Below, in pieces: positions 37,935 to 48,684 of a DNA stretch of 64,000 bases (its first letter is position 1; the number at the start of each line of letters is the position of its first letter). Source of the stretch: Acinetobacter rudis. Lineage in GTDB: Bacteria; Pseudomonadota; Gammaproteobacteria; Pseudomonadales; Moraxellaceae. Location: positions 1 to 64,000 of the forward strand of contig NZ_JAVIDR010000009.1 of assembly GCF_031157835.1 (NCBI RefSeq), in the 5' to 3' direction. The translations under genes were made by a program, and so were the position numbers. The notes below the pieces were generated by a model that was not told where the DNA came from, searched no databases, and saw nothing but the letters and a program-made list of their open reading frames with translations.

Positions 37935-38789
37935 ATGAGTTTTGGCTCAATTATTGCGGTTGTATTTTTAGTCTTTGTAGCTACAACCATTTTTAAAGGG
38001 GTTCGTATTGTTCCTCAAGGCTATAAATGGATTGTACAACGTTTAGGTAAGTACCATGTCACCTTAAGTCCTGGTCTAAACTTTGTTATTCCCTATATTG
38101 ATGAGGTTGCTTATAAAGTTACCACTAAAGATATTGTCTTAGACATTCCTTCACAAGAAGTCATTACTCGTGATAATGCTGTACTTTTAATGAATGCTGT
38201 CGCATACATCAACTTAACTACGCCTGAAAAAGCGGTATATGGTATTGAGAACTATACTTGGGCCATCCAAAATTTAGTACAAACTTCATTGCGTTCAATT
38301 GTCGGTGAAATGGATCTTGATGATGCACTTTCTTCACGAGACCATATTAAAGCAAAACTCAAAGCTGCAATTTCTGATGATATTTCGGATTGGGGAATTA
38401 CCCTTAAAACAGTTGAAATTCAAGATATTCAACCCTCTAATACCATGCAATCAGCGATGGAAGCACAAGCGGCTGCTGAACGTCAACGCCGTGCAACGGT
38501 TACTCGTGCAGATGGTGAAAAACAAGCTGCAATTTTAGAAGCAGATGGTCGTTTAGAAGCATCTCGTCGTGATGCAGAAGCGCAAGTTGTTCTTGCTGAA
38601 GCATCACAAAAAGCAATTGAGATGGTGACATCGGCTGTTGGCGATAAAGAAATTCCAGTGGCTTATCTACTCGGTGAACAATATATTAAGTCTATGCAAG
38701 AAATGGCGAAATCAAGCAATGCGAAGACCGTTGTCTTACCTGCTGACGTTATGAATACCATTCGTGGTGTGATGGGACGTGGTTCTTAA
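37935..38789 (+). CDS. SPFH/band 7 stomatin-like protein
   Basis: The 284-residue protein has one N-terminal membrane anchor (about 5-22), then an SPFH domain (GVRIVPQGYKWIVQRLGKYH..DIVLDIPSQEVITRDNAVLLM). A long coiled-coil-rich helical region (AEAQAAAERQRRATVTRADGEK, split over it) drives oligomer formation. It is close to E. coli QmcA. It has a good GAGAGGT ribosome-binding site and makes a pair with the NfeD gene. A strong terminator follows. I leave the symbol empty because orthology to qmcA is not certain. Confidence 0.92.
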   Translation: MSFGSIIAVVFLVFVATTIFKGVRIVPQGYKWIVQRLGKYHVTLSPGLNFVIPYIDEVAYKVTTKDIVLDIPSQEVITRDNAVLLMNAVAYINLTTPEKAVYGIENYTWAIQNLVQTSLRSIVGEMDLDDALSSRDHIKAKLKAAISDDISDWGITLKTVEIQDIQPSNTMQSAMEAQAAAERQRRATVTRADGEKQAAILEADGRLEASRRDAEAQVVLAEASQKAIEMVTSAVGDKEIPVAYLLGEQYIKSMQEMAKSSNAKTVVLPADVMNTIRGVMGRGS

Positions 38790-38813
38790 ACACTAAACAC
38801 TGTTAAGTCAGAT

Positions 38814-38844
38814 AAAAAATTGCCTCATGAGAGGCAATTTTTTA
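38814..38844. terminator. Bidirectional intrinsic terminator
   Basis: AAAAATTGCCTC and GAGGCAATTTTT pair perfectly around ATGA, between the stomatin gene (plus) and ppk1 (minus). Confidence 0.9.
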
Positions 38845-38856
38845 TGTCTAAATACC

Positions 38857-40932
38857 TTACACAATAGCCGCAGTTAACAACTGCTGTGCATTATGTGGTG
38901 CTTCATTTTCCTGTGCTTCAATACGTTTCCACACACCATCTGCTTGTAATAACCAAGCCTGCTGATTGTCTTGCAAATATGTATATAAACCTTGCTCATA
39001 AATGCGTTTTTTCAATGCAGGATCTTCAATTGGGAAGCACGCTTCCACTCGGCTAAACAAGTTTCGATCCATCCAATCCGCACTCGAACAATAAATACGT
39101 GGATTGTTATTATTACTAAAATAATAAACACGAGTATGTTCAAGGAAGCGCCCGACAATGGAACGCACACGAATATTCTCAGATAAATTCGGTAAACCAG
39201 GGCGTAAACAACAAATTGAACGAATAATTAAATCAATTTGCACACCCGCCTGAGATGCTTCATACAATTTATTAATTAACTGCACTTCAGTAAGAGCATT
39301 CACTTTAATAATAATATGCGCTGGTTTACCTGCTTGAGCATTCGCAATTTCTTCATCGATATAGTTAATTAACTGAGCATGCAAGGTAAAAGGTGCGTGT
39401 AGAAGTTTTTTAAGCTTCGCCATTTTACCCATACCAGTGAGCTCTTGAAAAATACGATGTACATCTTCGCAAAGCTCTTTTTCTGTGGTCAATAATCCAT
39501 AATCGGTGTAAATACGCGCATTACCTGCATGGTAATTACCAGTCCCCAAATGCACATAACGAACTAACTTATTATTCTCACGGCGCACAACCAAGATCAT
39601 TTTGGCATGTGTTTTATAACCCACAATGCCATATACCACTACCGCACCAGCTTCTTGTAATACATTTGCCACAGCAATATTTGATTCTTCATCAAAACGC
39701 GCACGCAACTCAATAACTGCTGTTACTTCTTTACCATTTCGCGCTGCTTCTGCCAAAATCTGTACAATTTCAGAATCAGCACCACTACGATATAGCGTTT
39801 GCTTAATTGCAAGCACCTGTGGATCTCGGGCTGCTTCACGTAATAAATTAATTACTGGTGCAAAAGATTCAAACGGATGATGTAACAATATATCTTGTTT
39901 TTGCATGGCTGAGAAAATGCTCTCAGACTTTTTCAAAACCTTAGGAATTGCTGGTGTATGTGAATCGTAACGTAAATGAGGACGCTTAAAATCCGAAACC
40001 AAACGAGCTAAGTTAACAGGCCCATCCACTTTATAAAGCTGATCATGATTTAAGTGAAACTTATTCAATAAATATTGATAAATATGCTCAGGACAATTTT
40101 CAGTCACTTCCAAACGTACAGCTCGACCGAAGCGGCGTGAATTTAACTCACCTTTAAGCGCTTTCGCTAAATCTTCAACATCTTCATCCAAAGCTAAATC
40201 GGCATTACGTGTAACACGGAATTGGTAACATCCGGTTGCCGTCATACCAGGAAATAAGTCTGAAACATGCTCATGAATAATTGCTGAAAGCATAACAAAA
40301 TGCTCTTTGCCTTCAGTCAATTCATCAGGCAAACGAACAACTCGAGGTAATGAGCGTGGTGCTGGTACTACCGCTAAATCAATTTGTCGACCAAAAGCAT
40401 CTTTTCCTTCCAATGTCACAATAAAGTTCAAACTTTTATTAACTAAACGTGGAAATGGGTGTGCTGGATCTAGGCTGATCGGTGTTAACACAGGTGCTAC
40501 TTGTTCTTGGAAATATTTTTTTACCCAAGCAGACTGTGCCGGAGATAACTCCCCTCGACGTAAGAAACAAATGTCTTCTTCACGAAGTTTTGGCAAGATT
40601 TCATCGTTTAAAATACGATACTGACGTTCAATTGCAGCATGTGCAGTTTGTGAAATAGAATCAAGTACTTGTTTTGGTGTTAAACCATCTGGACTTCGAC
40701 TTTCATTGCCCAATGAAAGTTGCTCCATTAACCCTGCTACACGAATTTCAAAAAACTCATCCATGTTACGTGAAAAAATAAGCAAAAAATTCATGCGGTC
40801 TAACAAAGGATGTAGCGGATCAACCGCTTGCTCTAATACTCGCAGATGAAAGTCTAAAATTGACAACTCACGGTTAATATAACGTTCATTATACGCGTAT
40901 TCTACGGCTGTATTTGCAACTGCGGAGTTCAT
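38857..40932 (-). CDS. ppk1: Polyphosphate kinase 1
   Basis: PPK1 makes long-chain polyphosphate from ATP. The 691-residue product has the N, head and two catalytic domains. The phospho-His region is [21 protein letters not shown] and the second His is in [10 protein letters not shown]. The N-terminus has [12 protein letters not shown] and [20 protein letters not shown]. The ATG at 40932 is preferred over an in-frame GTG at 40941, because AAGGTG then serves as ribosome-binding site. No ppx gene is adjacent. Confidence 0.96.
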   Translation of the reverse strand: MNSAVANTAVEYAYNERYINRELSILDFHLRVLEQAVDPLHPLLDRMNFLLIFSRNMDEFFEIRVAGLMEQLSLGNESRSPDGLTPKQVLDSISQTAHAAIERQYRILNDEILPKLREEDICFLRRGELSPAQSAWVKKYFQEQVAPVLTPISLDPAHPFPRLVNKSLNFIVTLEGKDAFGRQIDLAVVPAPRSLPRVVRLPDELTEGKEHFVMLSAIIHEHVSDLFPGMTATGCYQFRVTRNADLALDEDVEDLAKALKGELNSRRFGRAVRLEVTENCPEHIYQYLLNKFHLNHDQLYKVDGPVNLARLVSDFKRPHLRYDSHTPAIPKVLKKSESIFSAMQKQDILLHHPFESFAPVINLLREAARDPQVLAIKQTLYRSGADSEIVQILAEAARNGKEVTAVIELRARFDEESNIAVANVLQEAGAVVVYGIVGYKTHAKMILVVRRENNKLVRYVHLGTGNYHAGNARIYTDYGLLTTEKELCEDVHRIFQELTGMGKMAKLKKLLHAPFTLHAQLINYIDEEIANAQAGKPAHIIIKVNALTEVQLINKLYEASQAGVQIDLIIRSICCLRPGLPNLSENIRVRSIVGRFLEHTRVYYFSNNNNPRIYCSSADWMDRNLFSRVEACFPIEDPALKKRIYEQGLYTYLQDNQQAWLLQADGVWKRIEAQENEAPHNAQQLLTAAIV

Positions 40933-41024
40933 GCCACGCACCTTTTCTTTAAAATTTTATCTATCTAGTATGCTTCAATTGCATTACATTTTCATAAAAA
41001 AGAGTACAAATATTAAACAATTGT

Positions 41025-41717
41025 TTAAATTTGTGAGTCACTTTCTTTTGGCAACACACTGTTATTCATATATTTTAATATATGACGCTGCTTAATTAGA
41101 TATCTTGAATTATGAGGATCTTTTTGAAACGACTTGGGACTTGGCAATAAAGCAATCAAAAAAGCAGCCTGTTCTCGGTTAACTTTACTCGCTGGAATAG
41201 AAAAATAATGCTGTGCTGCAGCTTCTACACCATAAAGATGATCACCGAATTCTACAACATTCAGATACACTTCTAAGATACGTTGTTTTGACCACATTCT
41301 CTCCATCATAACCGTGGCAATACTTTCTTGCCCCTTACGGATAAAAGAACGGCGTGGATATAAAAATAGATTTTTGGCCAATTGTTGTGAAATTGTTGAA
41401 CCACCAGAAACAACACGCTCTTGCTGCTGATTACGTTGCATCGCTTGTTCAATACCACTCCAGTCAAAACCATGATGCTGAGTAAAGCGACCATCTTCTG
41501 CTGCAATAACTCCGCGTTTCAAATGGATACTGATGTGATCATAATCAACCCACTGATGTTGGATTGGCTGAAAATCAGACCAGTAATTTAAGCGCATAAA
41601 CATTGTGTTTTCAACAGGATGAGTTCTCCACCAAACCAAACTGCCAAATATCCAAAGCTGTATCATGATCACGATACTCAATAAAACCAACAGCGTTCTG
41701 AGTATAAAAGCTTTCAT
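41025..41717 (-). CDS. mtgA: Monofunctional peptidoglycan glycosyltransferase
   Basis: It polymerises lipid II into glycan strands without crosslinking. The 230-residue product has one N-terminal membrane helix (about 6-28) and the GT51 motifs: [15 protein letters not shown] with the catalytic Glu, [34 protein letters not shown] and [12 protein letters not shown]. There is no transpeptidase domain. Length matches the family. It follows ppk1 on the same strand but is transcribed from its own start, next to a divergent rhomboid. Confidence 0.95.
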   Translation of the reverse strand: MKAFILRTLLVLLSIVIMIQLWIFGSLVWWRTHPVENTMFMRLNYWSDFQPIQHQWVDYDHISIHLKRGVIAAEDGRFTQHHGFDWSGIEQAMQRNQQQERVVSGGSTISQQLAKNLFLYPRRSFIRKGQESIATVMMERMWSKQRILEVYLNVVEFGDHLYGVEAAAQHYFSIPASKVNREQAAFLIALLPSPKSFQKDPHNSRYLIKQRHILKYMNNSVLPKESDSQI

Positions 41718-41798
41718 TTATTTAGATTGCTCCGAAACAAGTAATACGCGTTTTCATGTTAAGCTCATCCTATTGACCACATTACTATATTTTGAGTT

Positions 41799-42608
41799 AT
41801 GGCAGAAACATACTACGTACAGCCAGTAAAACCACCATTGGCCAAAGTTACATTAACCTTAATGGCCATCAATATTATCCTATTTGTCTGGCAAATATTA
41901 ACTGGTGTCGATGCCAACTCACCCAGCACAGCAGATGCTATACGTTGGGGCGCTGATTATGCACCTTTAACTTATTTACAGGAACCTTTTCGTTTATTTA
42001 GTAGTATGTTTTTTCACTTTGGCTTTCCACACCTCATGTTTAATATGTGGGCGCTCTATGTCTTTGGTAACTTAGCTGAACATACCTTTGGCCGTTTCTA
42101 TTTTCTTTGTCTGTATTTATTGGCAGGGATTATGGGCAGTTTATTCAGTGGTTATATCGATATCTATAACAGTATTGAAATGTTAAAACATTTTGATCCA
42201 GATCTCTTTCCTCGGGTCTCTGCTGGCGCTTCTGGCGCAGTTATGGGTATAGGTGGCGCACTGACTGCTTTGTCTTTCTTTCCTCGTTTAGCTCGACAAC
42301 AATTAGCACTAGATAAAAAATCCTTATTGTTGATTATGGGCATTAACTTAGCCTTTGGTTTCTTTACTTCAGGGATTAATAATGCAGCGCATATTGGCGG
42401 TATGTTGATGGGCGCTATATTAGCGATTGCATGGTATGCCATTGAGCACTTTAAACTCAATAAACTTTTCTTAGTCATACTATTAATCATTGCAGCTGCG
42501 ATTTGTTATGCGTTCTTCCTATATTCTCTAAGCTTAGTACAAAACATTGCGCCCTTTTGGCATGAACTTATGACAGTCATGCTCAATAAAATTGGTCTTC
42601 TTTCATAA
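41799..42608 (+). CDS. Rhomboid intramembrane serine protease (first copy)
   Basis: The 269-residue protein has seven predicted helices. Catalytic Ser145 stands in GASGAVMG, and His198 is in AAHIGG. The HFGFPHLMFNMWALYVFG segment holds the Asn of the oxyanion hole and the helix-2 WR-like loop. Rhomboids cut helices inside the membrane. The seventh helix after the catalytic core is typical of the bacterial secretase type. No candidate substrate sits next to it. A second, different rhomboid lies at 51699. Confidence 0.9.
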   Translation: MAETYYVQPVKPPLAKVTLTLMAINIILFVWQILTGVDANSPSTADAIRWGADYAPLTYLQEPFRLFSSMFFHFGFPHLMFNMWALYVFGNLAEHTFGRFYFLCLYLLAGIMGSLFSGYIDIYNSIEMLKHFDPDLFPRVSAGASGAVMGIGGALTALSFFPRLARQQLALDKKSLLLIMGINLAFGFFTSGINNAAHIGGMLMGAILAIAWYAIEHFKLNKLFLVILLIIAAAICYAFFLYSLSLVQNIAPFWHELMTVMLNKIGLLS

Positions 42609-42661
42609 TGGCTATTATCTAAGGGACAAGCACTTTATCAATCATTGAAGTTCAACTTCCA

Positions 42662-42699
42662 ACACTCTACTTTATTGTGGCCAAATTAAAGTAGAGTGT
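42662..42699. terminator. Perfect U-less inverted repeat between rhomboid and ABC permease genes
   Basis: ACACTCTACTTTA (42662-42674) and TAAAGTAGAGTGT (42687-42699) form a 13-bp perfect stem with a 12-base loop, between convergent genes. No T-run follows on either strand. Confidence 0.5.
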
Positions 42700-42744
42700 G
42701 CGTATTATCTGGCTGAGCGAATATCTATTTATCTCTATTCATCA

Positions 42745-45225
42745 TCAGTCAAATTCTCTTAAACTCTTTAATGGTGCTAAATCACATAAATAACCCAAAC
42801 GATAGCGCCCAATTAATCCACTCAACATCGCCATTCCTAGCGGAAGAGCCAACCAAATCATCATATGCCACTGCATTGCCATATTCATCTGTTTAGCTAA
42901 AAGTGCTGCGATAATTTCAGCACAAATACATGCAATCACACCAGAAATAGCACCCAACAAGGCAAATTCAATGGTTAACATTCGCTTTAACTGTGCTTTA
43001 GCACCACCAAAGCTACGTAATAATGCCACCTCTTTCTTGCGCTGATCTAATAGCAAATTAATACAAGCTAAAAGTACCAAGATACCAGCAATAGCAACTA
43101 AAATCGCAAGTACACTTAACACTTGAAGTAGCACATTAATCAACTGCTTAACCTCACTCAAAATCAAACTCATATCAATAAAGACTGCGCTTGGAAATTG
43201 CTCAATCACAGTAACCATTTTATGTTGATCTTGTGGAGGGACATAGAAGCTGCCCAAATAACTTCCTGCATTTTCATCAAAGCTATGTTCTGCAAAAATA
43301 AAAAAGAAATTTGGACTAAAACTTTGCCACTCAACTTGCCTTAGGTTGACTACTTTCGCGTTAAGTTGACCTTCAGGTAGGCTAAAACTCAATTGATCAC
43401 CCACTTTGATTCCCAAAGTATTGGCCAACTTCACTTCAACTGAAACCTCTCTAGGATTTTTTAGTACTGCTGCACCCTCAACAACAATGTTGTTTTGAGG
43501 ATAATGTTTACTCTGAGTAAGATTCAATTCACGGCGTAATGCATTGTTTTTTACCACCAAATCTTGATCAAACAACTGCCCATTTTTTCTAATCAGACGA
43601 GCTCGAATGTTCGGATACATTGCAGTAGCTTGCCATTGATTATATTTCAACTGTTGCTCAAAACGGTGTAATTCAAAAGGTGCCAGCCCATAAACAAATT
43701 GATTGGGTGTCTTTGCTGGTAACTGCTGTTGCCAACCAAAGCCCAAATCTTGACGAAGTACCAAAAGTACCGCAATTAACCCTAATCCTAAAGATAAGGC
43801 TGTAATTTGTACTGCACTTTGCACTGGTGAGCCTAAGTAATATGCAATACGCAGTTTTAAAACTTTAACTGTAGCGACTAAGCCCCAGATCAATAAAAAG
43901 ATAAATACACATAAGATAATAGATGCCAGTAATACGATGATTGCCAATTGAGGTTGCTGACTAACGATTAAAGTAAAGCCCACCAAACTCAAGCCGCCAC
44001 TTAAACCTGTCCAAAATAGACGTTTAAGTGAAATACCCTCTGGGCGTAATATTTTAACTGGTGCAGTGTTCACTAACTGCCATAAACTAGGCAAAATAAA
44101 ACCAAGCAATAGGCTTATACTGGTTAAAATTGCAATTGGTATAGGGCCCGTCCACATTGTAGCCCAAGTCAAACTAAACTGAATTTGTGGAATCAATTGT
44201 TGTAATAACTGCAGCAAACTGTAGGCAAAAAGCATTCCAAAGCCAGTACCCAGCACTATAGCCAATGACATAATCAGCAATAGTAAACAGACATAGCCTG
44301 TCATGACTTGTAATCGGCTTGCCCCCATACAGCGTAATAAAGCAATATCATCTTGGTTTTGTTGCATATAGCGTTGGCAACTTAATGCAATTGCAATACC
44401 ACACAGCAACAAAGTCAAAATATTAGCAAGTTGTAAATAACTATTCAGTTGATCAATGGGCTTAACCAAACGAGTATTCGCTTGATCTGCTGTTCTTAAA
44501 CGAAGTTCTGAAGCTGTTGTAGGGTCTGCATCCTCAGCCAATTCTGTGATTCTTTTAGGACGTAATTTTTTAAATGTTTGCTTAAATTGATCAATATTTT
44601 CAGCTTGCCCAGCCAATAACAAACGGGACTCAATGCGGCTACCTACCTGTACTGCCTGAGTCTTGGCTAAATCTTGTTGTGAAATATACACTGTTGGCGA
44701 AAATGCCGAAAACCCCATTTCTTGATTACTATCACGTTCAATAATTGCCGTTACTTTAAAGTTGGCATCGACAATCTTGAGTTGCTGGCCCAGTTTAAGC
44801 TGAAGCAGATCAGCAACTCGCGAACTCACCCATACTTCACCTGATGCAATTTGTCTTTGCTGAGGCTGTAACTTAAGTACACCACGTAAAGGAAAATTTG
44901 TATCAATCGCCTTTACATTGACCATTACAAACTGATCAGAACGATGTGCCATAGCATTAAACACCGTCACTTTGGACTGTTTGAGCTGTAGTTGTTCTGC
45001 TAATTGACTCCACTTTTTTTCAATAGGTGCTTGGTCAGTCAACACAATATCTGCTGCTTGCATGGCTGCTGCTTGCAAATGTATCGCATCTCTAATTTGA
45101 CTATGACTAAACTTCAATGCTGTCGTTGCACTAATCGCCAAACTCAGTGCAAACAAAAGTAAATATGTTGCAGAACTGGCTAAGCTCTGCCGTGCAAGAC
45201 TGGGCAACAAAGCAAAAAATTTCAT
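42745..45225 (-). CDS. ABC exporter permease (FtsX-like, YbbP type)
   Basis: The 826-residue protein has ten predicted helices in two FtsX-like blocks, one at the N-terminal half (about 255-440) and one at the C-terminus (about 690-820). Large periplasmic MacB-PCD-like domains lie between. It begins four bases after its ATPase gene. The pair is next to a divergent tesA, the same order as E. coli tesA-ybbA-ybbP. Such exporters work on lipids or lysophospholipids in the periplasm; the substrate is not known. Confidence 0.9.
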   Translation of the reverse strand: MKFFALLPSLARQSLASSATYLLLFALSLAISATTALKFSHSQIRDAIHLQAAAMQAADIVLTDQAPIEKKWSQLAEQLQLKQSKVTVFNAMAHRSDQFVMVNVKAIDTNFPLRGVLKLQPQQRQIASGEVWVSSRVADLLQLKLGQQLKIVDANFKVTAIIERDSNQEMGFSAFSPTVYISQQDLAKTQAVQVGSRIESRLLLAGQAENIDQFKQTFKKLRPKRITELAEDADPTTASELRLRTADQANTRLVKPIDQLNSYLQLANILTLLLCGIAIALSCQRYMQQNQDDIALLRCMGASRLQVMTGYVCLLLLIMSLAIVLGTGFGMLFAYSLLQLLQQLIPQIQFSLTWATMWTGPIPIAILTSISLLLGFILPSLWQLVNTAPVKILRPEGISLKRLFWTGLSGGLSLVGFTLIVSQQPQLAIIVLLASIILCVFIFLLIWGLVATVKVLKLRIAYYLGSPVQSAVQITALSLGLGLIAVLLVLRQDLGFGWQQQLPAKTPNQFVYGLAPFELHRFEQQLKYNQWQATAMYPNIRARLIRKNGQLFDQDLVVKNNALRRELNLTQSKHYPQNNIVVEGAAVLKNPREVSVEVKLANTLGIKVGDQLSFSLPEGQLNAKVVNLRQVEWQSFSPNFFFIFAEHSFDENAGSYLGSFYVPPQDQHKMVTVIEQFPSAVFIDMSLILSEVKQLINVLLQVLSVLAILVAIAGILVLLACINLLLDQRKKEVALLRSFGGAKAQLKRMLTIEFALLGAISGVIACICAEIIAALLAKQMNMAMQWHMMIWLALPLGMAMLSGLIGRYRLGYLCDLAPLKSLREFD

Positions 45226-45229
45226 TATA

Positions 45230-45940
45230 TCAACCTGCCGAATCAGCTGAATGCATCGTTAGCTCATGCAATTGCCCTTCATGTAATTCAAAATGACGCT
45301 GACACTTCGCTGCTAAACTTCGATCATGTGTTACTAAAACCAGAGTGGTACCAAGCTCTCTGTTCAATTCAAATAATAATTGCTCAATTTCAATTGCAGT
45401 TTGTTCATCTAGATTGCCAGTAGGCTCATCTGCAAAAACAATTTTAGGCTGACTTATTAAAGCACGCGCAATTGCCACACGTTGCTGCTCGCCACCAGAT
45501 AAAACTTTTGGCTTCTGTTGTGCTTGTCGATCTAATCCGACTCTAGCCAATAAACTTAAAGCCTGCTGTTCAGCTTGAGCATAATCAAAATCTTTTTGTA
45601 GGCGTAAAGGCAGCATGACATTTTCTACTGCACTGAGATGTGACAAAAGTTGAAAGGACTGAAATACAAAACCAATATGCGCCAAACGAAGTTGAGCACG
45701 TTGTTCTTCATTACACTCATGCACAGCCTGACCACACACATAGAGCTGTCCAGCACTTGCACGATCTAAAGTTGCTAAAATTCCTAATAAAGTAGATTTA
45801 CCTGATCCTGAGCGCCCAGTTATAGCCACTTGCTCTGCAGGAAATATTTCTAGATTAAGTTGGTCTAAAATACGCAGTTGACGCTGACCATGATAAACAC
45901 TGTGACTAATTCCCTGTGCGCTAATAATTGCTTGTGGCAT
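45230..45940 (-). CDS. ABC exporter ATPase (YbbA type)
   Basis: The 236-residue ATPase has Walker A GRSGSGKST (42-50), a Q-loop GFVFQSFQLL, the signature LSGGEQQRVAIARAL, Walker B KIVFADEPTGNLD and the H-loop VTHDR. It belongs to the LolD/MacB-like group. A good AGGAT ribosome-binding site precedes it. It energises the large permease next to it. Confidence 0.93.
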   Translation of the reverse strand: MPQAIISAQGISHSVYHGQRQLRILDQLNLEIFPAEQVAITGRSGSGKSTLLGILATLDRASAGQLYVCGQAVHECNEEQRAQLRLAHIGFVFQSFQLLSHLSAVENVMLPLRLQKDFDYAQAEQQALSLLARVGLDRQAQQKPKVLSGGEQQRVAIARALISQPKIVFADEPTGNLDEQTAIEIEQLLFELNRELGTTLVLVTHDRSLAAKCQRHFELHEGQLHELTMHSADSAG

Positions 45941-46008
45941 GATATCCTAACCAATTTGGGCAATGACTCATTAAGCTAACGTTAAATGCTATTAGGGGCA
46001 ATCTCATC

Positions 46009-46623
46009 ATGTTAAAAAAGTATTTTTATTACTCAATGATTTTAATCATGTTAAGTTTTACGGCTCATAGTCAGGCCAAAACAATTATGATTTTAGGTGA
46101 TAGCATTAGTGCGGGTTTTGGAATTTCACCAGAACAAGGCTGGGTTAACCTATTGCAAAAACGCCTTGATAGTCAAAAACCCCAACAACATAAAGTGATC
46201 AATTCCAGTGTAAGTGGTGAAACAACAAGTGGTGCTATAGCTAGATTGCCAAAATTACTGCTCGTTCACAAACCAGATCTTATTGTTATTGAGCTAGGAG
46301 GCAATGATGGGTTGCGTGGCCAACCCCCACAAATGATTCAAAATAATTTGGCACAGTTAATACAACTCAGCCAAAAATCCCAAGCTAAAGTGATTTTATT
46401 TGGTATGAAATTGCCACCCAATTATGGTACTGCTTATAACAGCGCTTTTGAAAACAACTACAAGGTACTAAGTCTACGTTATAAGGTCACACTCTTGCCT
46501 TTCTTTATGCAAAGTATAGCAGGGCGAAATGATTTAATGCAAAGTGACAAGATCCACCCCAATGCCAAAGCACAAACTATCTTATTAAATAATGCATTCC
46601 CAACGATCAAAGCTGCTTTATAA
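46009..46623 (+). CDS. tesA: Thioesterase I / lysophospholipase / arylesterase
   Basis: The periplasmic SGNH hydrolase has 204 residues. It has a signal peptide (cut near SQA-K, about residue 23) and block I GDSISAGFG with nucleophile Ser. Block II has a Gly in SSVSGETTSGA, block III is ELGGNDGLRG, and block V DKIHPNA holds the catalytic Asp-His. It hydrolyses acyl-thioesters and lysophospholipids. It is divergent from the ABC exporter genes, as in E. coli. Confidence 0.93.
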   Translation: MLKKYFYYSMILIMLSFTAHSQAKTIMILGDSISAGFGISPEQGWVNLLQKRLDSQKPQQHKVINSSVSGETTSGAIARLPKLLLVHKPDLIVIELGGNDGLRGQPPQMIQNNLAQLIQLSQKSQAKVILFGMKLPPNYGTAYNSAFENNYKVLSLRYKVTLLPFFMQSIAGRNDLMQSDKIHPNAKAQTILLNNAFPTIKAAL

Positions 46624-46636
46624 CCATAAAGACAAA

Positions 46637-46667
46637 AATCCGCGCTATGTTCAACATAACGCGGATT
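46637..46667. terminator. GC-rich hairpin between tesA and can
   Basis: AATCCGCG-c-TATGTT and AACATA-a-CGCGGATT pair almost perfectly in a 31-base block between two convergent genes. There is only a short T stretch. Probably a bidirectional terminator. Confidence 0.6.
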
Positions 46668-46722
46668 AATATTAAATGAATTTAACTTTTATCGCTTTGC
46701 TCACTGTAGAGGCAAAGTGAGA

Positions 46723-47337
46723 TCAAAAGTCAAAGAAAGTAACCTGTCCAGTTTCAAGAGAATATTCAGCACCAATCACTTGTAACATCTTTTTCTCAAT
46801 TAAGTTTTCTAATACTGCAGAGCCATGTCGTAACTGATTCACAGATGCAAATACATTTGATCGTACCGCATGTTTAGACAGCTTACACAAATCATTTTTT
46901 AATTCAGTCTGCATTAAAATTTCAACAGAAGGACGAACACGGTTCACAATAGACATTAAATTGGCTGATGGTGGACGATCAGGATTCATTAAAGTATCTA
47001 TTGTTGCTTGAATAGCACCACAGTGACTATGTCCGAGTACAATCACCACAGGACAATCATAACGTTCAGCCGCAAACTCTACACTTCCAACTTGTGAGGG
47101 TGCAACAACATTACCAGCCACACGAATAACAAAAAGATCCCCTAGCCCCTGATCAAATACAAGCTCTGCTGGTACACGTGAATCTGAACACCCCAGTACA
47201 ATCGCGAACGGATGTTGCTCTTCGGCCATTTCTGCACGTTGTTGATGTTCTAACAATGGCCGATGTTTGACTTCCCCACTTACAAAACGCTGATTACCTA
47301 ATTTTAATCGTTCTAATGCTTCTTGAGCTGTCAGCAT
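46723..47337 (-). CDS. can: Beta-class carbonic anhydrase
   Basis: It interconverts CO2 and bicarbonate with a zinc centre. The 204-residue product has zinc ligands Cys50, His103 and Cys106, plus the Asp52-Arg54 dyad in CSDSRVP and GHSHCG. It is of the bacterial clade A/B type and probably cytoplasmic. It stands alone; an unknown gene is divergent from it with about 280 bases between. Confidence 0.93.
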   Translation of the reverse strand: MLTAQEALERLKLGNQRFVSGEVKHRPLLEHQQRAEMAEEQHPFAIVLGCSDSRVPAELVFDQGLGDLFVIRVAGNVVAPSQVGSVEFAAERYDCPVVIVLGHSHCGAIQATIDTLMNPDRPPSANLMSIVNRVRPSVEILMQTELKNDLCKLSKHAVRSNVFASVNQLRHGSAVLENLIEKKMLQVIGAEYSLETGQVTFFDF

Positions 47338-47615
47338 GATTTATTCCCGTTGGTTGCATCAGCGAAATATTTTAAAGAGCTGATTTAGGATTGTCACTGA
47401 TAAAAATTTACTCCATCAATGAAATATTGCTTTAAATTACTTAATCGGCTGTCTTTCGAGCCATTGTCAAAACTTATGCAAAACAAGTACTAATATGAGG
47501 TACTAAACCAGTTACAATTCATCGCTTATAGATAAGTGCTTAACCACTAAAGCATAATCGAATTAACATTTTGATTTCGCTCAGCCATTTATACGTTTAT
47601 AGGGAGATATCGTCC

Positions 47616-48614
47616 TTGAGTAATCCAAAAACCGAAAAACTGATTGAGGCACATTTGGAGTTTTTAAACCAAAGTTTTGCCCAACCTGACAATATTCAAA
47701 GTGAGTTTTTGCATTTTTATCAATGGATCAGAAAACAACAATTGCAAGATGTATGGCAATTTGAGCAAATTTATCAACTCATAGAACAACAAATTTTACA
47801 AACACCTGCCAGTGATTTTTTAATTGAACAAATTATTGAACATTGCCGTTTTGCTTTGATTCATCCTGTAAATGCTGAGACACGTATTGAAGATGTTATT
47901 TCTGTACATAGCATTGATAAAATCGCATTGTATTTATCAAAGAAAAGCAAACAACGCCAACAACTTATACACAATATCGTCAATCATACAACCTTTACCG
48001 CAATGCTAAGTCAACTCATCCAGCATGCAATTCAAGACTATATAGACAATGCGATGATGAGCAAAAAAGTGCCTGGTGTCGGACGCTTTATGAAAATGGG
48101 GAAATCTGTTTTAGAAAGTGTGACTGACAGTAATTTAGATGACACACTAAATCACTATTTGCAAAAAAACATGTTAAAAATCATTAAATTGAGTGAAAAA
48201 ATACTCAACCAGCATATGGATGATAATAAACTCTATCATTTACAAGCCAATATCTGGCATAAAATTAAAGGACTTCCTTTATCCAGTTTACAAAACTATT
48301 TGGACCATAGTGATATGGACAATGTAGTTAAACTCAGTAAAGAGGTTTGGGATCATTTTCGGCAAACCGAGTATTTAAAACAACAAGTACATGATGGTGT
48401 ATATGCTTGGTATGTTCGCAATCAAGAGCGCAGTTTCGACTTACTATTACGCGATCTTAATATTAATGAGGACTTAGTCAGCAATCAATTACAAGCACTT
48501 TGCACCCCATTAATTCAACATATGATTTCTCAAGATTATTTGCGTCAACGTGCGCGTTATCATCTTGAAAAATTTTATTATGCTGAGCAAACACAACAAA
48601 TTTTAGCAGAATGA
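47616..48614 (+). CDS. Unknown helical cytoplasmic protein
   Basis: I do not recognise this gene. The 332-residue product is almost entirely helical, rich in Gln, Leu and His, with no signal peptide or membrane helix. A notable central motif is SKKVPGVGRFMKMGKSVLES (about 163-182), a basic amphipathic segment followed by acidic DSNLDDTL. The C-terminal RQRARYHLEKFYYAEQTQQIL is probably coiled. An upstream in-frame reading to 47571 exists, but AGGGAG stands eight bases before a TTG at 47616, so TTG is the likely start. It ends at a good terminator and has no operon partner. It is probably Moraxellaceae-specific, but that is inference. Confidence 0.7.
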   Translation: MSNPKTEKLIEAHLEFLNQSFAQPDNIQSEFLHFYQWIRKQQLQDVWQFEQIYQLIEQQILQTPASDFLIEQIIEHCRFALIHPVNAETRIEDVISVHSIDKIALYLSKKSKQRQQLIHNIVNHTTFTAMLSQLIQHAIQDYIDNAMMSKKVPGVGRFMKMGKSVLESVTDSNLDDTLNHYLQKNMLKIIKLSEKILNQHMDDNKLYHLQANIWHKIKGLPLSSLQNYLDHSDMDNVVKLSKEVWDHFRQTEYLKQQVHDGVYAWYVRNQERSFDLLLRDLNINEDLVSNQLQALCTPLIQHMISQDYLRQRARYHLEKFYYAEQTQQILAE

Positions 48615-48640
48615 TATTTTCTACCCGATGAAAAAACAAA

Positions 48641-48666
48641 AAAAGGGCCTTTTCAATGGCCCTTTT
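48641..48666. terminator. Bidirectional intrinsic terminator
   Basis: AAAAGGGCC and GGCCCTTTT pair around TTTTCAAT, between the unknown gene (plus) and the TonB receptor (minus), with A and T runs at both sides. Confidence 0.88.
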
Positions 48667-48684
48667 CTTCAAATCTAACGATAA

